A stretch of 64,000 nucleotides of DNA. Source: Citrobacter telavivensis (GTDB taxonomy: Bacteria > Pseudomonadota > Gammaproteobacteria > Enterobacterales > Enterobacteriaceae). A program made the position numbers and the translations under genes. The stretch is from NCBI GenBank assembly GCA_009363175.1, contig CP045203.1, positions 1-64,000 on the forward strand, given 5' to 3'. The notes under the pieces are model-generated. The model saw only the letters and a list, made by a program, of their open reading frames with translations. It was not told the origin of the DNA and made no database searches. Shown here one piece after another: positions 25,945-34,549 of the stretch; position 1 is the first letter of the stretch, and each line of letters starts with the position of its first letter.

Positions 25945-26715
25945 TCACCTTATGTTCTTATTTAATTTATTGACCAGCTTCTTGAATTTTTCATGAGCCA
26001 CTTCATCAATACCACTACAAACACCACTGGCGTTGATGTTCTTAGCCTGCCCTTCCCACATAGGTAATAAATTATCTTTAATATCTCGAAGGCTATCTTT
26101 TACATCGACAGCTGTTTCATAGCTCATTTGTGCTTGAACCTGACTTAGTTTTAAACCAACAAGAACTCCCTGAAAGTTATTAACTCTTATCCGTAGCCTG
26201 TTAATTGCCATATATTCATTGCTTGTGACACTATAGTCACACTCGTTCTTATTTTTCAGATATGACTCAACAACATCTATGAAAACCTCTAGCTGATGAA
26301 TATCTTGCGCATAGATTGCCTCCAAACCCTTCGTGATTTCAGCATGAGCGGTTAGCATTTTGAAATGATCAGGTATCCGTTCGCATAGTTTCATAACTAC
26401 TTTGTTATAAATATCTAGCTGGGCTTTCCGTAAGATTTCGGAACCTGTTAAATGATCGAACATCCGACGAAAAAGATTCTTTTTTCCCTTTGAGAAATTG
26501 ACTTCCGCTTTTGTCATTGCGTCTATGAGATGGTAAATTTCATCTAAGAGCGACTTTTCAATATCACTCATCTTAACTGCTTCATCAATTGACATTTCAT
26601 GCCCATTGATGTTGAGGACACATTTTTGATTTGAAATAAGCTCTGGCCCAAATCTATCGTAACTTAATGGGTCTTTAACAAAGGCTTCAACCATCTTAGT
26701 GGCATCACTGCTCAT
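25945..26715 (-). CDS. First gene of klaABC-like operon
   Basis: 256 aa, soluble, helical, starting at ATG 26715 behind GGAG. Its size and position before a TelA-like gene match KlaA of IncP plasmids (about 257 aa). Sequence alone does not tell me the family. The 119-bp region 26755-26873 to its 5' side is a divergent promoter region shared with the signal peptidase operon. Confidence 0.5.
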   Translation of the reverse strand: MSSDATKMVEAFVKDPLSYDRFGPELISNQKCVLNINGHEMSIDEAVKMSDIEKSLLDEIYHLIDAMTKAEVNFSKGKKNLFRRMFDHLTGSEILRKAQLDIYNKVVMKLCERIPDHFKMLTAHAEITKGLEAIYAQDIHQLEVFIDVVESYLKNKNECDYSVTSNEYMAINRLRIRVNNFQGVLVGLKLSQVQAQMSYETAVDVKDSLRDIKDNLLPMWEGQAKNINASGVCSGIDEVAHEKFKKLVNKLNKNIR

Positions 26716-26873
26716 TTCAATTCTCCACAAATTTCGATAGAAAAAATTTACCATGTTCTCTTAAACTATCGAAATTCCTGACCATATAATGTCCGTTTTT
26801 CGGGGTCGTTTTGCGTTCAAAAAAAGTCGGAGAAAATTTGTCTGTCTATAAGATGGTGTAAACAAGTATAACT

Positions 26874-27302
26874 ATGGTGGATTTCATGGTTAAATTTATA
26901 CCCATTATGGTGGTAGCGGGCAGAACGCAGGCCAACTCTATTGCCAGGTTTCTACTGGATTCAGTGCTGGTGTGGTCATTATTGTGCTGGCTCAATACAA
27001 TTATTCCATTCTATGTGCCGTTGGTAATAACCATTACAACATGCACAATTTATGCACGAGTTGGTTATAAAGTATTTTTCAAGCCGTTAACCTTCATGAA
27101 AACTAGAAGTTTTTATGTCGATGCTGAAAAACCAACAGTTCAACTCAATTACACATTAGCTGGTGGGCAGGCGAACCAATTTTTCACTTTAGCCCAAAAA
27201 ACCACCAGCATCCATTTTGTTTACCTTTTCACCTGTCTCGTATACCTGTTTTTGGGTAAATCGCTCTCTAATTACGCAAAAAATATTAAGCGTGGTATAT
27301 AA
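26874..27302 (+). CDS. Hypothetical membrane protein
   Basis: 142 aa with hydrophobic spans near 26-62 (two passes) and 113-130. An alternative ATG at 26886 has GGTGG before it and may be the true start. It ends 4 bp before the signal peptidase gene, which lacks its own clear RBS, so translation is likely coupled. Confidence 0.55.
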   Translation: MVDFMVKFIPIMVVAGRTQANSIARFLLDSVLVWSLLCWLNTIIPFYVPLVITITTCTIYARVGYKVFFKPLTFMKTRSFYVDAEKPTVQLNYTLAGGQANQFFTLAQKTTSIHFVYLFTCLVYLFLGKSLSNYAKNIKRGI

Positions 27303-27306
27303 CTCC

Positions 27307-28035
27307 ATGAAACCGTTAATTATTGTTTTTATCATCTCTGCACTTTACCTCTCTTATCAGCTGATAAGGTCTCGTCGTCCAAAACATTGGTTGATAGTTT
27401 CCTCCTCATTGTCGCTTGCGGTTATTGTGTCCTTTCAGTTTCTCGGCGGTGTATTCCTGATCCCGACAGAATCCATGTACCCAACTATAAAACCTGGAGA
27501 CTTGGTTATCGCTCAGCGTGTAGGTGGTTTATTCGATCATCGCGCTATTAGGCGTGGGGACGTACTCGTTTTTAACGCCCCTTCTGTTCCCGGCGTTTAC
27601 TATGTCAAACGCGTATTAGGTATTCCTGGCGATACCGTCACATACAACGAAGAGAAAATCTTCTCGATAAACGGTAAACAAAACGGAAACCAGATTAAAA
27701 AAGATGGTTTTACTACTCAATACCAGGCAGATACCGACACTGCCGGTCAAAGTTATATCTTCCAGACAGATAACCGTATCGGCTACGTGAAAACGGGTAA
27801 GAAATGGATCATTCCCGAAGGATACTACTTTATGGCCGGTGATAACCGAGACCATTCGCTTGATTCCCGTTACTGGGACAATCCCCCTGGCACACCTAGG
27901 AACCTCAGAGGTCTCATTCCCCATGATAGTCTCGTAGGGCGAGTAAATTTCAGGATCGTCAATTTAGGCTTTCTGGCGCGTGGGGATTCAGGTGACCGTT
28001 CCATTAAACAACGACAGCAGCCGCATCAAAGGTAA
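27307..28035 (+). CDS. Signal peptidase I (LepB family, S26)
   Basis: 243 aa, two N-terminal membrane spans (about 2-20 and 28-48), then the catalytic domain in the periplasm. The nucleophile Ser56 lies in PTESMYPTIKPGD, the general base Lys101 in YYVKRVLGIPGD, and the box GDNRDHSLDSRYW is near 178-190. The host has its own LepB, so an element-borne copy probably processes pilin or other exported element proteins. A second S26 peptidase is encoded at 54225. Confidence 0.9.
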   Translation: MKPLIIVFIISALYLSYQLIRSRRPKHWLIVSSSLSLAVIVSFQFLGGVFLIPTESMYPTIKPGDLVIAQRVGGLFDHRAIRRGDVLVFNAPSVPGVYYVKRVLGIPGDTVTYNEEKIFSINGKQNGNQIKKDGFTTQYQADTDTAGQSYIFQTDNRIGYVKTGKKWIIPEGYYFMAGDNRDHSLDSRYWDNPPGTPRNLRGLIPHDSLVGRVNFRIVNLGFLARGDSGDRSIKQRQQPHQR

Positions 28036-28041
28036 TCAGTC

Positions 28042-28677
28042 ATGATGATCGAAACCTTTTACAAAACCAATAATGTGGAGGTCAGAAGCACTTACGAGGA
28101 GGTACTATCTGCCTACCAATTGTGGTTCAGGTTAACAAACCAGCTCTGTAACGATGAAGGATTCGAAGGTTTTACTGCTCATGATTTTTGTGTGCCTGAT
28201 TTGTTTCTGCGATCAGTCGAATGCCATATCCAACGTGTGTCTGGTTTCCGTCAATTCAAAGAGCAATGCTTAATTAGCCCCGACAATACTATTCCTTTTG
28301 CCCTAAGAACAGACCATGAACATGGCTCTGCGCTATTCAATAGGTTTAATGATATATCGAAGTCTGCACTGACATCGCTGGGTATCGATCCAATACGCTT
28401 TGGTAACCCACCATTTGGTTTTGCGAAGGCTGTATTTTCGATTCTGAAAATTCACCATGAAGCAAAATTAAATGGATTAGTTGGGTACAGCCAGTTGTGG
28501 GCACTTGAAAACCAGTTCGACGAAATCCTGTTTGTTTGTTCTCTACCCGTAGCAGGCTGCGGGAGAATTCCATTTTATGAGGCTCCAGCCATCCCTCCTT
28601 ACTGGATACCCATCACGGGAACTGAAGCCATCGACCTCTTTAATACCCACAACACCAAAATGAGGAAGAGAGAATGA
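28042..28677 (+). CDS. Hypothetical protein
   Basis: 211 aa, soluble, several Cys and His residues but no clear metal motif. It starts 6 bp after the signal peptidase stop and overlaps the next gene by four bases (ATGA), so it is part of the same operon. No family recognised. Confidence 0.6.
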   Translation: MMIETFYKTNNVEVRSTYEEVLSAYQLWFRLTNQLCNDEGFEGFTAHDFCVPDLFLRSVECHIQRVSGFRQFKEQCLISPDNTIPFALRTDHEHGSALFNRFNDISKSALTSLGIDPIRFGNPPFGFAKAVFSILKIHHEAKLNGLVGYSQLWALENQFDEILFVCSLPVAGCGRIPFYEAPAIPPYWIPITGTEAIDLFNTHNTKMRKRE

Positions 28678-28982
28678 AATCTATCACGACTGTTCTTTTA
28701 TGCTTCCTTATCCTGGGTTGTGGAAGTCGGGATAAATTACCAATTCCCGCAACCAAGGCAATAAACGCGCTTCCAGATGCGATGGCAACCCTTTCTAATG
28801 CTGGTCTCTGGAATGAAAATGAACTTTCTGGCGCTGAATTCCTTGAAAACAGTGACAGAAGTATGATAGTTGCGAACTTAACGAGCGTTCCATGCAGAAT
28901 GGTGTTCAGTTACGTCAAGACTTCAAATCATCCTTATTGGATGCCGAGCCAAATTGCTTGTGAGGGAGATGAGAATGATTAA
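28674..28982 (+). CDS. Small lipoprotein
   Basis: 102 aa. Signal peptide with lipobox LILGC (lipidated Cys at 16), then a short periplasmic domain with two further Cys residues (PCRMV, IACEG) that could form a disulfide. It overlaps the previous stop as ATGA. Role unknown. Confidence 0.7.
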   Translation: MKSITTVLLCFLILGCGSRDKLPIPATKAINALPDAMATLSNAGLWNENELSGAEFLENSDRSMIVANLTSVPCRMVFSYVKTSNHPYWMPSQIACEGDEND

Positions 28983-29061
28983 CTAGATACACTGATATGC
29001 TTCGTCAATCGCTACACGGTGGTATTCTGTTATACAGGCCTGTAAAGTGTATGAGGAAACC

Positions 29062-29430
29062 ATGAACTCTCTACTCCAGCGTGTTGTGATTTACGCCATT
29101 GTGATTCTGATATGTAGCGTTTATTGCGTTCTGTACTTTGTGCCGCTCACTTCCATAAAGACGATCAACGCCATAGGCATTGCAAACTTAGTGGTACTGG
29201 CGTTACTCACATGGTTGTTAGTAAGACCACGGTTGTTCCAATTGTGGGGTGGGTATCTTGTACTGTCAGCAATTTATTTAGGTGCGATTTACCCTGATTT
29301 TCCATATGTTGAAGAAATCATCGTTTATACATTTGCCCTGATTTGTTTATCAGTCATGTTTTACGATGTATTCATTGATAACTGTAATGGGATACTGAGG
29401 CGCACCTTTCTTAGAATTAATTCTGAATGA
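29062..29430 (+). CDS. Four-span small membrane protein
   Basis: 122 aa, nearly all hydrophobic, with about four spans (5-27, 36-55, 61-79, 85-107) and a short polar tail. ATG 29062 follows GAGG; an upstream in-frame ATG at 29047 lacks an RBS. Its stop overlaps the next start (ATGA). Unknown function; coupling suggests partnership with the membrane Mrr-like protein. Confidence 0.6.
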   Translation: MNSLLQRVVIYAIVILICSVYCVLYFVPLTSIKTINAIGIANLVVLALLTWLLVRPRLFQLWGGYLVLSAIYLGAIYPDFPYVEEIIVYTFALICLSVMFYDVFIDNCNGILRRTFLRINSE

Positions 29431-30521
29431 ATGGTGACCATATGGTTTTTAGAAAATTGGCAGCAAAAGGAATGTCCCGATGCGCCAAATTCCAGTGGTG
29501 CTTTTTCCTGCTAGCGTCATTAGCTTTATTCTTTCTACATGATGGCCCGTTGGTCATTGCGGGCCTCTTTATTACACAATTGTCTCTCCAGATGTCGATG
29601 ACCCGTACAGGAAAGGAAGTCTTCGGCGTTATTTTTAATATCCAGTCATGGAGAAACAGTGGTGCTAGCCAGCAAACCTATTTTTTCCGGTGGTATATCG
29701 GCTTCCCGATTTCCTGCTTGCTATATATTCTTTCTCTTACTAATTATGTGTACGTTCCAGGCGATTTGTATTATCAGTTTATTGCAAGCAGTACTGATGA
29801 CCTAGCACTCGTAATGAATCGTTTTGCTGTAGGCGTGAGTAACATACTCCCTGAAATCCTTCGAGGCGCATCTCTAACCCTTTCGATGATGATGTTTGTC
29901 GCAACATTGCTAAAAAATGTACAACTTGCTGAAGTACGTCGAATTTACTCCTCCATTCAGGATGGAAATGATTCCCAGAAAATTCTCTCGAATATGACAT
30001 GGGAGCAATTCGAAAAGATTATAAGACTGCATTTCGAACTCAATGGCTACAAAGCAACTCTGACTAATACAGGAGCTGACGGCGGAGTCGACATTCTGCT
30101 GCAAAAAGATGGTCGCCGCGAAATGGTACAGTGCAAATTATGGAAAACCAGCAAAGTAGGAGTCTCGGTAGTCCGCGAAATTTACGGTGTAGTGCAAGCC
30201 AATGCATATGAGCGGGGTTATATCATCACCTCTGGGTTCTTTACTCAGGATGCATGGGAATTCGCTCTTAGCGCAAATGTTAAAGGAACATTATCGCTTA
30301 TCGATGGTTCCAGACTTCTGAAAATAATCAAGGATAAAGAAATCCCCCCGCCTGCCACTGAGATAATAAATGTTGGTCCAGGTGAGAATCAAATATACGA
30401 TCTTAATGTCATACCTAGCTGTCCCCGTTGCCATAGCAAAATGGTTAGAAGAATGTCGAATGGAAATTATTTCTATGGTTGCTCGGCTTACCCAATTTGT
30501 AAAGGAACCCGTAACCTCTAG
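29427..30521 (+). CDS. Membrane-anchored Mrr-like nuclease with zinc ribbon
   Basis: 364 aa. N-terminal half has three or four hydrophobic segments (about 23-52, 90-108, 135-163). Residues about 190-310 form an Mrr-type PD-(D/E)XK restriction endonuclease domain: WEQFEKIIRLHFELNGY, then catalytic Asp222 in GADGGVDILL and Gln235-x-Lys237 in MVQCKLWK. The last 35 residues are a topoisomerase-type four-cysteine zinc ribbon (CPRCHSK ... GCSAYPICKG). Such proteins cleave DNA or are implicated in defence, and the membrane anchor suggests action on incoming DNA. ATG 29442 is an alternative start. Confidence 0.85.
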   Translation: MNGDHMVFRKLAAKGMSRCAKFQWCFFLLASLALFFLHDGPLVIAGLFITQLSLQMSMTRTGKEVFGVIFNIQSWRNSGASQQTYFFRWYIGFPISCLLYILSLTNYVYVPGDLYYQFIASSTDDLALVMNRFAVGVSNILPEILRGASLTLSMMMFVATLLKNVQLAEVRRIYSSIQDGNDSQKILSNMTWEQFEKIIRLHFELNGYKATLTNTGADGGVDILLQKDGRREMVQCKLWKTSKVGVSVVREIYGVVQANAYERGYIITSGFFTQDAWEFALSANVKGTLSLIDGSRLLKIIKDKEIPPPATEIINVGPGENQIYDLNVIPSCPRCHSKMVRRMSNGNYFYGCSAYPICKGTRNL

Positions 30522-30753
30522 AAATCTATTTTCAAGAAAACCATCTCATTTTGCGGTCGTTTTCAGGCCGCAAAATTTCGAGAGCTACCTCCCTCAAGAT
30601 ATAATCCGTTTATTATCGCGAGAGCATATTTTCCTAATCAATTCCGGGGCAACCATCTCACGCGATTATGGGGCTTTCCATATCATGCTCACTTTCATAT
30701 ACACCGTGAGTTGGGGCTTCGGCCAGAACGAATAGTGATCAACGAGGTTTTCA

Positions 30754-32082
30754 ATGACGAGTGAAAAACGTGGCACAAGTGCTGAATACGGCCAGGAGAA
30801 ATTACGCGAACGCGCAGCGCAGAATGCTGGAGATGAAACCCCCAGTGTTAAGGCGCGATTTTCTAAAAAAACCTTGAGTATCCTGGTTGCCGGTATCTTT
30901 GCGGTAAGCACATTAGGCGCATTTATTTTAATGAATGGTAAACCAGACAAAGAACCGAACCTATCTATCGTCGAAGTTGCAAAGAGTGGGATCAGCGTTA
31001 ACCCGGATATTGCAAAACAACATGGTATCGATGTGGATGACGATGACCTTGATACCGATGAGGCTGGGCCTCAGCCAACACTGACACTTCCTATCACAAA
31101 TAATGAACAGGAACCCGCATCAGCGCCCCCTGATGATGATAAAAGTGAACCTACTGTCACAAAGCAAGATAGCGCCGGTGTTTCCCCTGCATCGTCTGAT
31201 AATCTTGGCGATCAGATGCTAAAAATGGCCACAACCACGCCACCAGCTAACCCGGATGCAAATTCACCAGTTGTATCTAAGTCAGATCCTGCTACGCAGT
31301 CATTGGTTGACTCAATTAAGGCTGAACCTGGGTTTACTGACGGTAGCGAGGTTTCACAAAACGCAGAGCAACCTGGAACGGTTGAGATAACTCCTGCACA
31401 GGAAATCGCTAAAAAAGCACTATCTGGGGCCACTAGTGAAGCCCCGGCTTCAGCTCCAGTTACAGCAGAACCAAATCAACACGCTGCGGCGCAGACCAAC
31501 CCGGTTCAAACACCGCCATCACCTACCACACGTGATATTGCAGGTGTTGAAAACATCACTAAAGATACCTCTGGCCATCAAATTGACCCAGCTGAGTTCG
31601 GTTATACGGAACCCACTAAAACTACTGCTACGTCAGACTATAAAGCAGCATCAGAAGGCTATACAGCCCAACAGTTTGTTGTTCAGGAGAAGAATGCGCT
31701 TACTGGCGCTGACCTGGACTATAGTGGGCACTTTAAAACTGTTGAATACAATTCGCAGGGACAAAATACGGTATTCGTTTATTCAACCTTTTCATCAAAA
31801 GTATTCTTATTACCATCGAAAGGTAAGGTCAACGTATACCTTTCTGATGAAAAAGGTTGGTCAGTCTCACTCCTCCCAGGAAATATCCTGCGGGTACAGC
31901 GTTCTGAAAACAAGGGGGCATGGTCGCAGGCAACCGACCTCTTTGTACTCAATGGCGAAAACTCCTACTCGTTGATTCTTCAGGCTGTTGGCGATCCTGA
32001 TAAACGAACCGATTCCCTCAAATTCACAAAAAAGGAACTTTCTAAGCAAACGGACAAGTTGGCCAAAAAATCCAAAGCCTGA
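30754..32082 (+). CDS. Bitopic protein with Pro/Asp/Thr-rich periplasmic region
   Basis: 442 aa. Short cytoplasmic N-terminus, one span (about 38-61), a low-complexity stretch rich in Pro, Ala, Asp and Thr (about 75-310) and a compact C-terminal beta domain (about 325-425) with VFVYSTFSSKVFLL and KGWSVSLLPGNILRVQRS. The layout is like envelope-spanning conjugation proteins (TraB/TraP-like), but no family is recognised. RBS GAGG. It lies upstream of the pilin gene in the element. Confidence 0.6.
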   Translation: MTSEKRGTSAEYGQEKLRERAAQNAGDETPSVKARFSKKTLSILVAGIFAVSTLGAFILMNGKPDKEPNLSIVEVAKSGISVNPDIAKQHGIDVDDDDLDTDEAGPQPTLTLPITNNEQEPASAPPDDDKSEPTVTKQDSAGVSPASSDNLGDQMLKMATTTPPANPDANSPVVSKSDPATQSLVDSIKAEPGFTDGSEVSQNAEQPGTVEITPAQEIAKKALSGATSEAPASAPVTAEPNQHAAAQTNPVQTPPSPTTRDIAGVENITKDTSGHQIDPAEFGYTEPTKTTATSDYKAASEGYTAQQFVVQEKNALTGADLDYSGHFKTVEYNSQGQNTVFVYSTFSSKVFLLPSKGKVNVYLSDEKGWSVSLLPGNILRVQRSENKGAWSQATDLFVLNGENSYSLILQAVGDPDKRTDSLKFTKKELSKQTDKLAKKSKA

Positions 32083-32101
32083 CTGTTGAATTGAAAATAC
32101 G

Positions 32102-32128
32102 AGCGCATCTTTGGTGCGCTTTTTTTTC
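32102..32128 (+). terminator. Intrinsic terminator
   Basis: AGCGCA / TGCGCT stem followed by seven T at 32120-32127, just after the 442-aa gene. Confidence 0.8.
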
Positions 32129-32140
32129 GGGAGAAGTTAC

Positions 32141-32833
32141 ATGACAGATTCATGCATCGACGGCTTAAGGCTGGTTTCGACCAGTTACCACATTGGTTTA
32201 CCCTGGATTGAATGGTCAGAGGCGAGATCCTACATCGTATGCCGAGCACTGGTAGATCAGGGAGTAATTGCCGGAACTGCTACTATAGGAACACGTCGAA
32301 AAAAGGTCAAAGAACGCATCAATCCAGGAGATCGTGGGTTATACCAAGTCACTGAAACTCAGTACGGATGGATAGCACTTAAGGGTGGTGGCGTGATCGA
32401 TCCCTGCGGCTTTCTTGGTAACTCTTTTTCCGGCCCGGAACCCCAGTTTTGTATCCTTGAGAATGATGAGTGCTATATCAGGGGTATAAATCCTGTTCAG
32501 TGCCCGAGAACTCACTTACCTGAACATCTTGTAAGTGATGAGTTATTCCCGCTAACACGCGGTGTTATGCGCGATACATGCAGCCGTCTGCTGGGTTACA
32601 GGTTGCATATACAGGGATTGACTATGTCAGAGGCAGCATACCTTCTGTCGAGACCGCTTACCGATTTTGACCGGTACAGCCGCCTGGTATATGAATACTT
32701 TATTAAAATGGGACTAAGCAGCATTATGCCATTAAGCAACATCAAAATGCTGCATCCGAATTTAGCCCGTAAAGGTTGGCGTTCATTTTATAACGACCTG
32801 GATATGGACGAACTTGAAGCGTTTCTTAAATGA
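32141..32833 (+). CDS. Hypothetical protein
   Basis: 230 aa, soluble. Start at 32141 follows GGGAGA, only 13 bp past the terminator T-run. A strongly conserved-looking N-terminal region (TATIGTRRKKVKERINPGDRG) and chorismate-lyase-like features (FLGNSFSGPEPQFCILE ... LTRGVMRDTCSRLLG) suggest a UTRA/chorismate-lyase type fold, but I am unsure. It needs its own promoter inside or upstream of the terminator. Confidence 0.55.
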   Translation: MTDSCIDGLRLVSTSYHIGLPWIEWSEARSYIVCRALVDQGVIAGTATIGTRRKKVKERINPGDRGLYQVTETQYGWIALKGGGVIDPCGFLGNSFSGPEPQFCILENDECYIRGINPVQCPRTHLPEHLVSDELFPLTRGVMRDTCSRLLGYRLHIQGLTMSEAAYLLSRPLTDFDRYSRLVYEYFIKMGLSSIMPLSNIKMLHPNLARKGWRSFYNDLDMDELEAFLK

Positions 32834-32837
32834 TAAA

Positions 32838-32864
32838 ATCAGGGTTCATCCCGAACCCTGATTA
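32838..32864. terminator. Bidirectional terminator
   Basis: AATCAGGGTTC / GAACCCTGATT inverted repeat between convergent genes, with A/T-rich flanks. Confidence 0.8.
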
Positions 32865-32868
32865 AAAT

Positions 32869-33441
32869 TCAATAATTAGGTATGTAATCCACACCACCAG
32901 TCCAACGAGATTCCCAGTGGGCCAGATACAGCGCTGTAACATCTGGTGCGTTATAAAGTACAAGGCTATTTTCACTATTTTTATTGAAAGCCGAACTTGA
33001 GTAATTATAACTACCGGTTTCAACAGATATCCTATCAACACACAAATACTTATCATGGTGCAGAAGAAATTGATCATTCGTCCGTAACGGAATGCCCGCG
33101 TTAACTACTGTATTCATAGTCGAGACTGCATATCGGTTATTATTTTGCCCTTTGTCAACTACGATCCTGACATCTACTCCCCTTCGGTGAGCATTAATTA
33201 ATGCTTTCGCAATTACGGGTGACGTAAAAGAGTATGCCGCCATACGGATTTCCTGCTGAGCTGAATTGATCAGATCCAGTATTGCTTTCTGTGCAGACCC
33301 TTCAGGTGAAAATCCGACAACGACTCTAACGCCACCAGCCGGTAGCATTACTTCTGTTGGATTATCAGCCTGTGCAAAAGTAGAAAAAAATAATAATCCC
33401 AACGATGTCAACGTACTGACCAACACCTCTGATTTCAACAT
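32869..33441 (-). CDS. Secreted phospholipase D-family endonuclease (Nuc/EDTA-resistant nuclease type)
   Basis: 190 aa with a signal peptide (about 1-25, cleavage after FAQA). One HKD motif is visible, His129-x-Lys131-x4-Asp136 in LLHHDKYLCVDRISVETGSYNYSSSA, as in plasmid-borne Nuc proteins which dimerise to form the active site. It degrades DNA in the periplasm and is common on IncN and related conjugative plasmids. ATG 33441 has GAGG at 5 nt; an upstream ATG at 33465 lacks an RBS. Confidence 0.87.
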   Translation of the reverse strand: MLKSEVLVSTLTSLGLLFFSTFAQADNPTEVMLPAGGVRVVVGFSPEGSAQKAILDLINSAQQEIRMAAYSFTSPVIAKALINAHRRGVDVRIVVDKGQNNNRYAVSTMNTVVNAGIPLRTNDQFLLHHDKYLCVDRISVETGSYNYSSSAFNKNSENSLVLYNAPDVTALYLAHWESRWTGGVDYIPNY

Positions 33442-33702
33442 ATCCACCTCGTTTAAATGTGACACTAGTAAAGTTGGCTTTCATACTCAAAAAGAAGTTT
33501 TCATCCAGATTTTCATATATGTTAATAGACACGGATAAATGTCACCTTATATCACACATTGCTATTGTATAACGCCCTGCTTTAACAATGAAATCAAACA
33601 AAACAAATTTTATATTAATAAAGTTCCCGGCTCAAACTCGTTAAATAGCTGGAGAACATCCAAAGATCGAAATTATTAAAACTCGTTATTAAGGATGTTT
33701 AA

Positions 33703-34038
33703 ATGAACGCTATCAAATTTGAGAAGTTTAAAACCCCGCTGGTGATCACCGGCATTCTGATTCTTGCCATTGTTACCGCTCACGCTTCTGGTTCAACCCA
33801 GGCAGGTTTTGACGATGTATGGCTCAAAATCTCTGATTACATGCAGGGTTCTCTGGGTAAGGTGCTGATCGGTCTTATCGTTCTGGTTGGTCTCGCAGCT
33901 GCTGTTGTACGTCAGAGTCTGATGTCACTGGCGGTTGCTGTTGGTGGTGCGATCTCCCTGTACTACTCACCGGACATTATCAATGGCATGATGGCCGCAT
34001 CCCACGCAGTGCAAACCACTTTACCGGCATTCATGTAA
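33703..34038 (+). CDS. traA: Conjugative pilin precursor, TraA/TrhA-like
   Basis: 111 aa. A basic N-terminus and hydrophobic leader end at TAHASG (cleavage after about residue 29), giving a mature pilin of about 80 residues with two hydrophobic helices (about 55-71 and 75-90), the F-type pilin plan. It is a single-gene unit with a 237-bp upstream region and a strong terminator, more than 10 kb upstream of traL. In IncC/SXT-type elements traA usually lies after traV, where this element has an adhesin gene instead. Confidence 0.82.
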   Translation: MNAIKFEKFKTPLVITGILILAIVTAHASGSTQAGFDDVWLKISDYMQGSLGKVLIGLIVLVGLAAAVVRQSLMSLAVAVGGAISLYYSPDIINGMMAASHAVQTTLPAFM

Positions 34039-34051
34039 CCATCATGGATGT

Positions 34052-34081
34052 AAAAAAAACCGGCTCTGGCCGGTTTTTTTA
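34052..34081 (+). terminator. Terminator after the pilin gene
   Basis: ACCGGC/GCCGGT stem with TCTG loop, A-run before and seven T after. It can act both ways between the convergent pilin and DUF1294 genes. Confidence 0.88.
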
Positions 34082-34086
34082 CATCT

Positions 34087-34374
34087 TCATATTTTATTTC
34101 CCGCCCATAGAAAATTCCATAATCCGATGTAAAGAACTATCCAGACCGCAACGATAACCCGGAACCGACGTTGGTAAGCACTGCGTGTTTTGTGTTTAAA
34201 CATTCGTTGAGCAATGAAACAACCTGGCCACCCGCCCAGCACAATGAGCGCATCCAGCGTCAGTTCATCCACACGGTACTCGCCAGCAGTCGCGGCCTTT
34301 TTATCTTTGTAATAGATGTAAATCGAAATCAGACTCCAGATTGACATCCAGACAAAGGACGATAAATAAAACAT
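34087..34374 (-). CDS. DUF1294-family membrane protein
   Basis: 95 aa. An N-terminal span, YYKDKKAA, then the RVDELTLDALIVLGGWPGCFIAQRMFKHKT block typical of DUF1294, and a second span. Members occur in phages, plasmids and chromosomes with unknown function. Confidence 0.8.
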   Translation of the reverse strand: MFYLSSFVWMSIWSLISIYIYYKDKKAATAGEYRVDELTLDALIVLGGWPGCFIAQRMFKHKTRSAYQRRFRVIVAVWIVLYIGLWNFLWAGNKI

Positions 34375-34549
34375 AGATTACCTCCTGTTGAGGGCCGCAG
34401 TAATAGTTTGATGGTACTATCTTATTGTATTACTCATGAACAGATAAATTTGTATTCTTAAAAATGGGTACAATTTGCCCCCATTTTTAAATCATTCGCG
34501 CCGTGTCAAAAGGTACTATGAAACGATATCTAACATAAAGGTAATTCTG

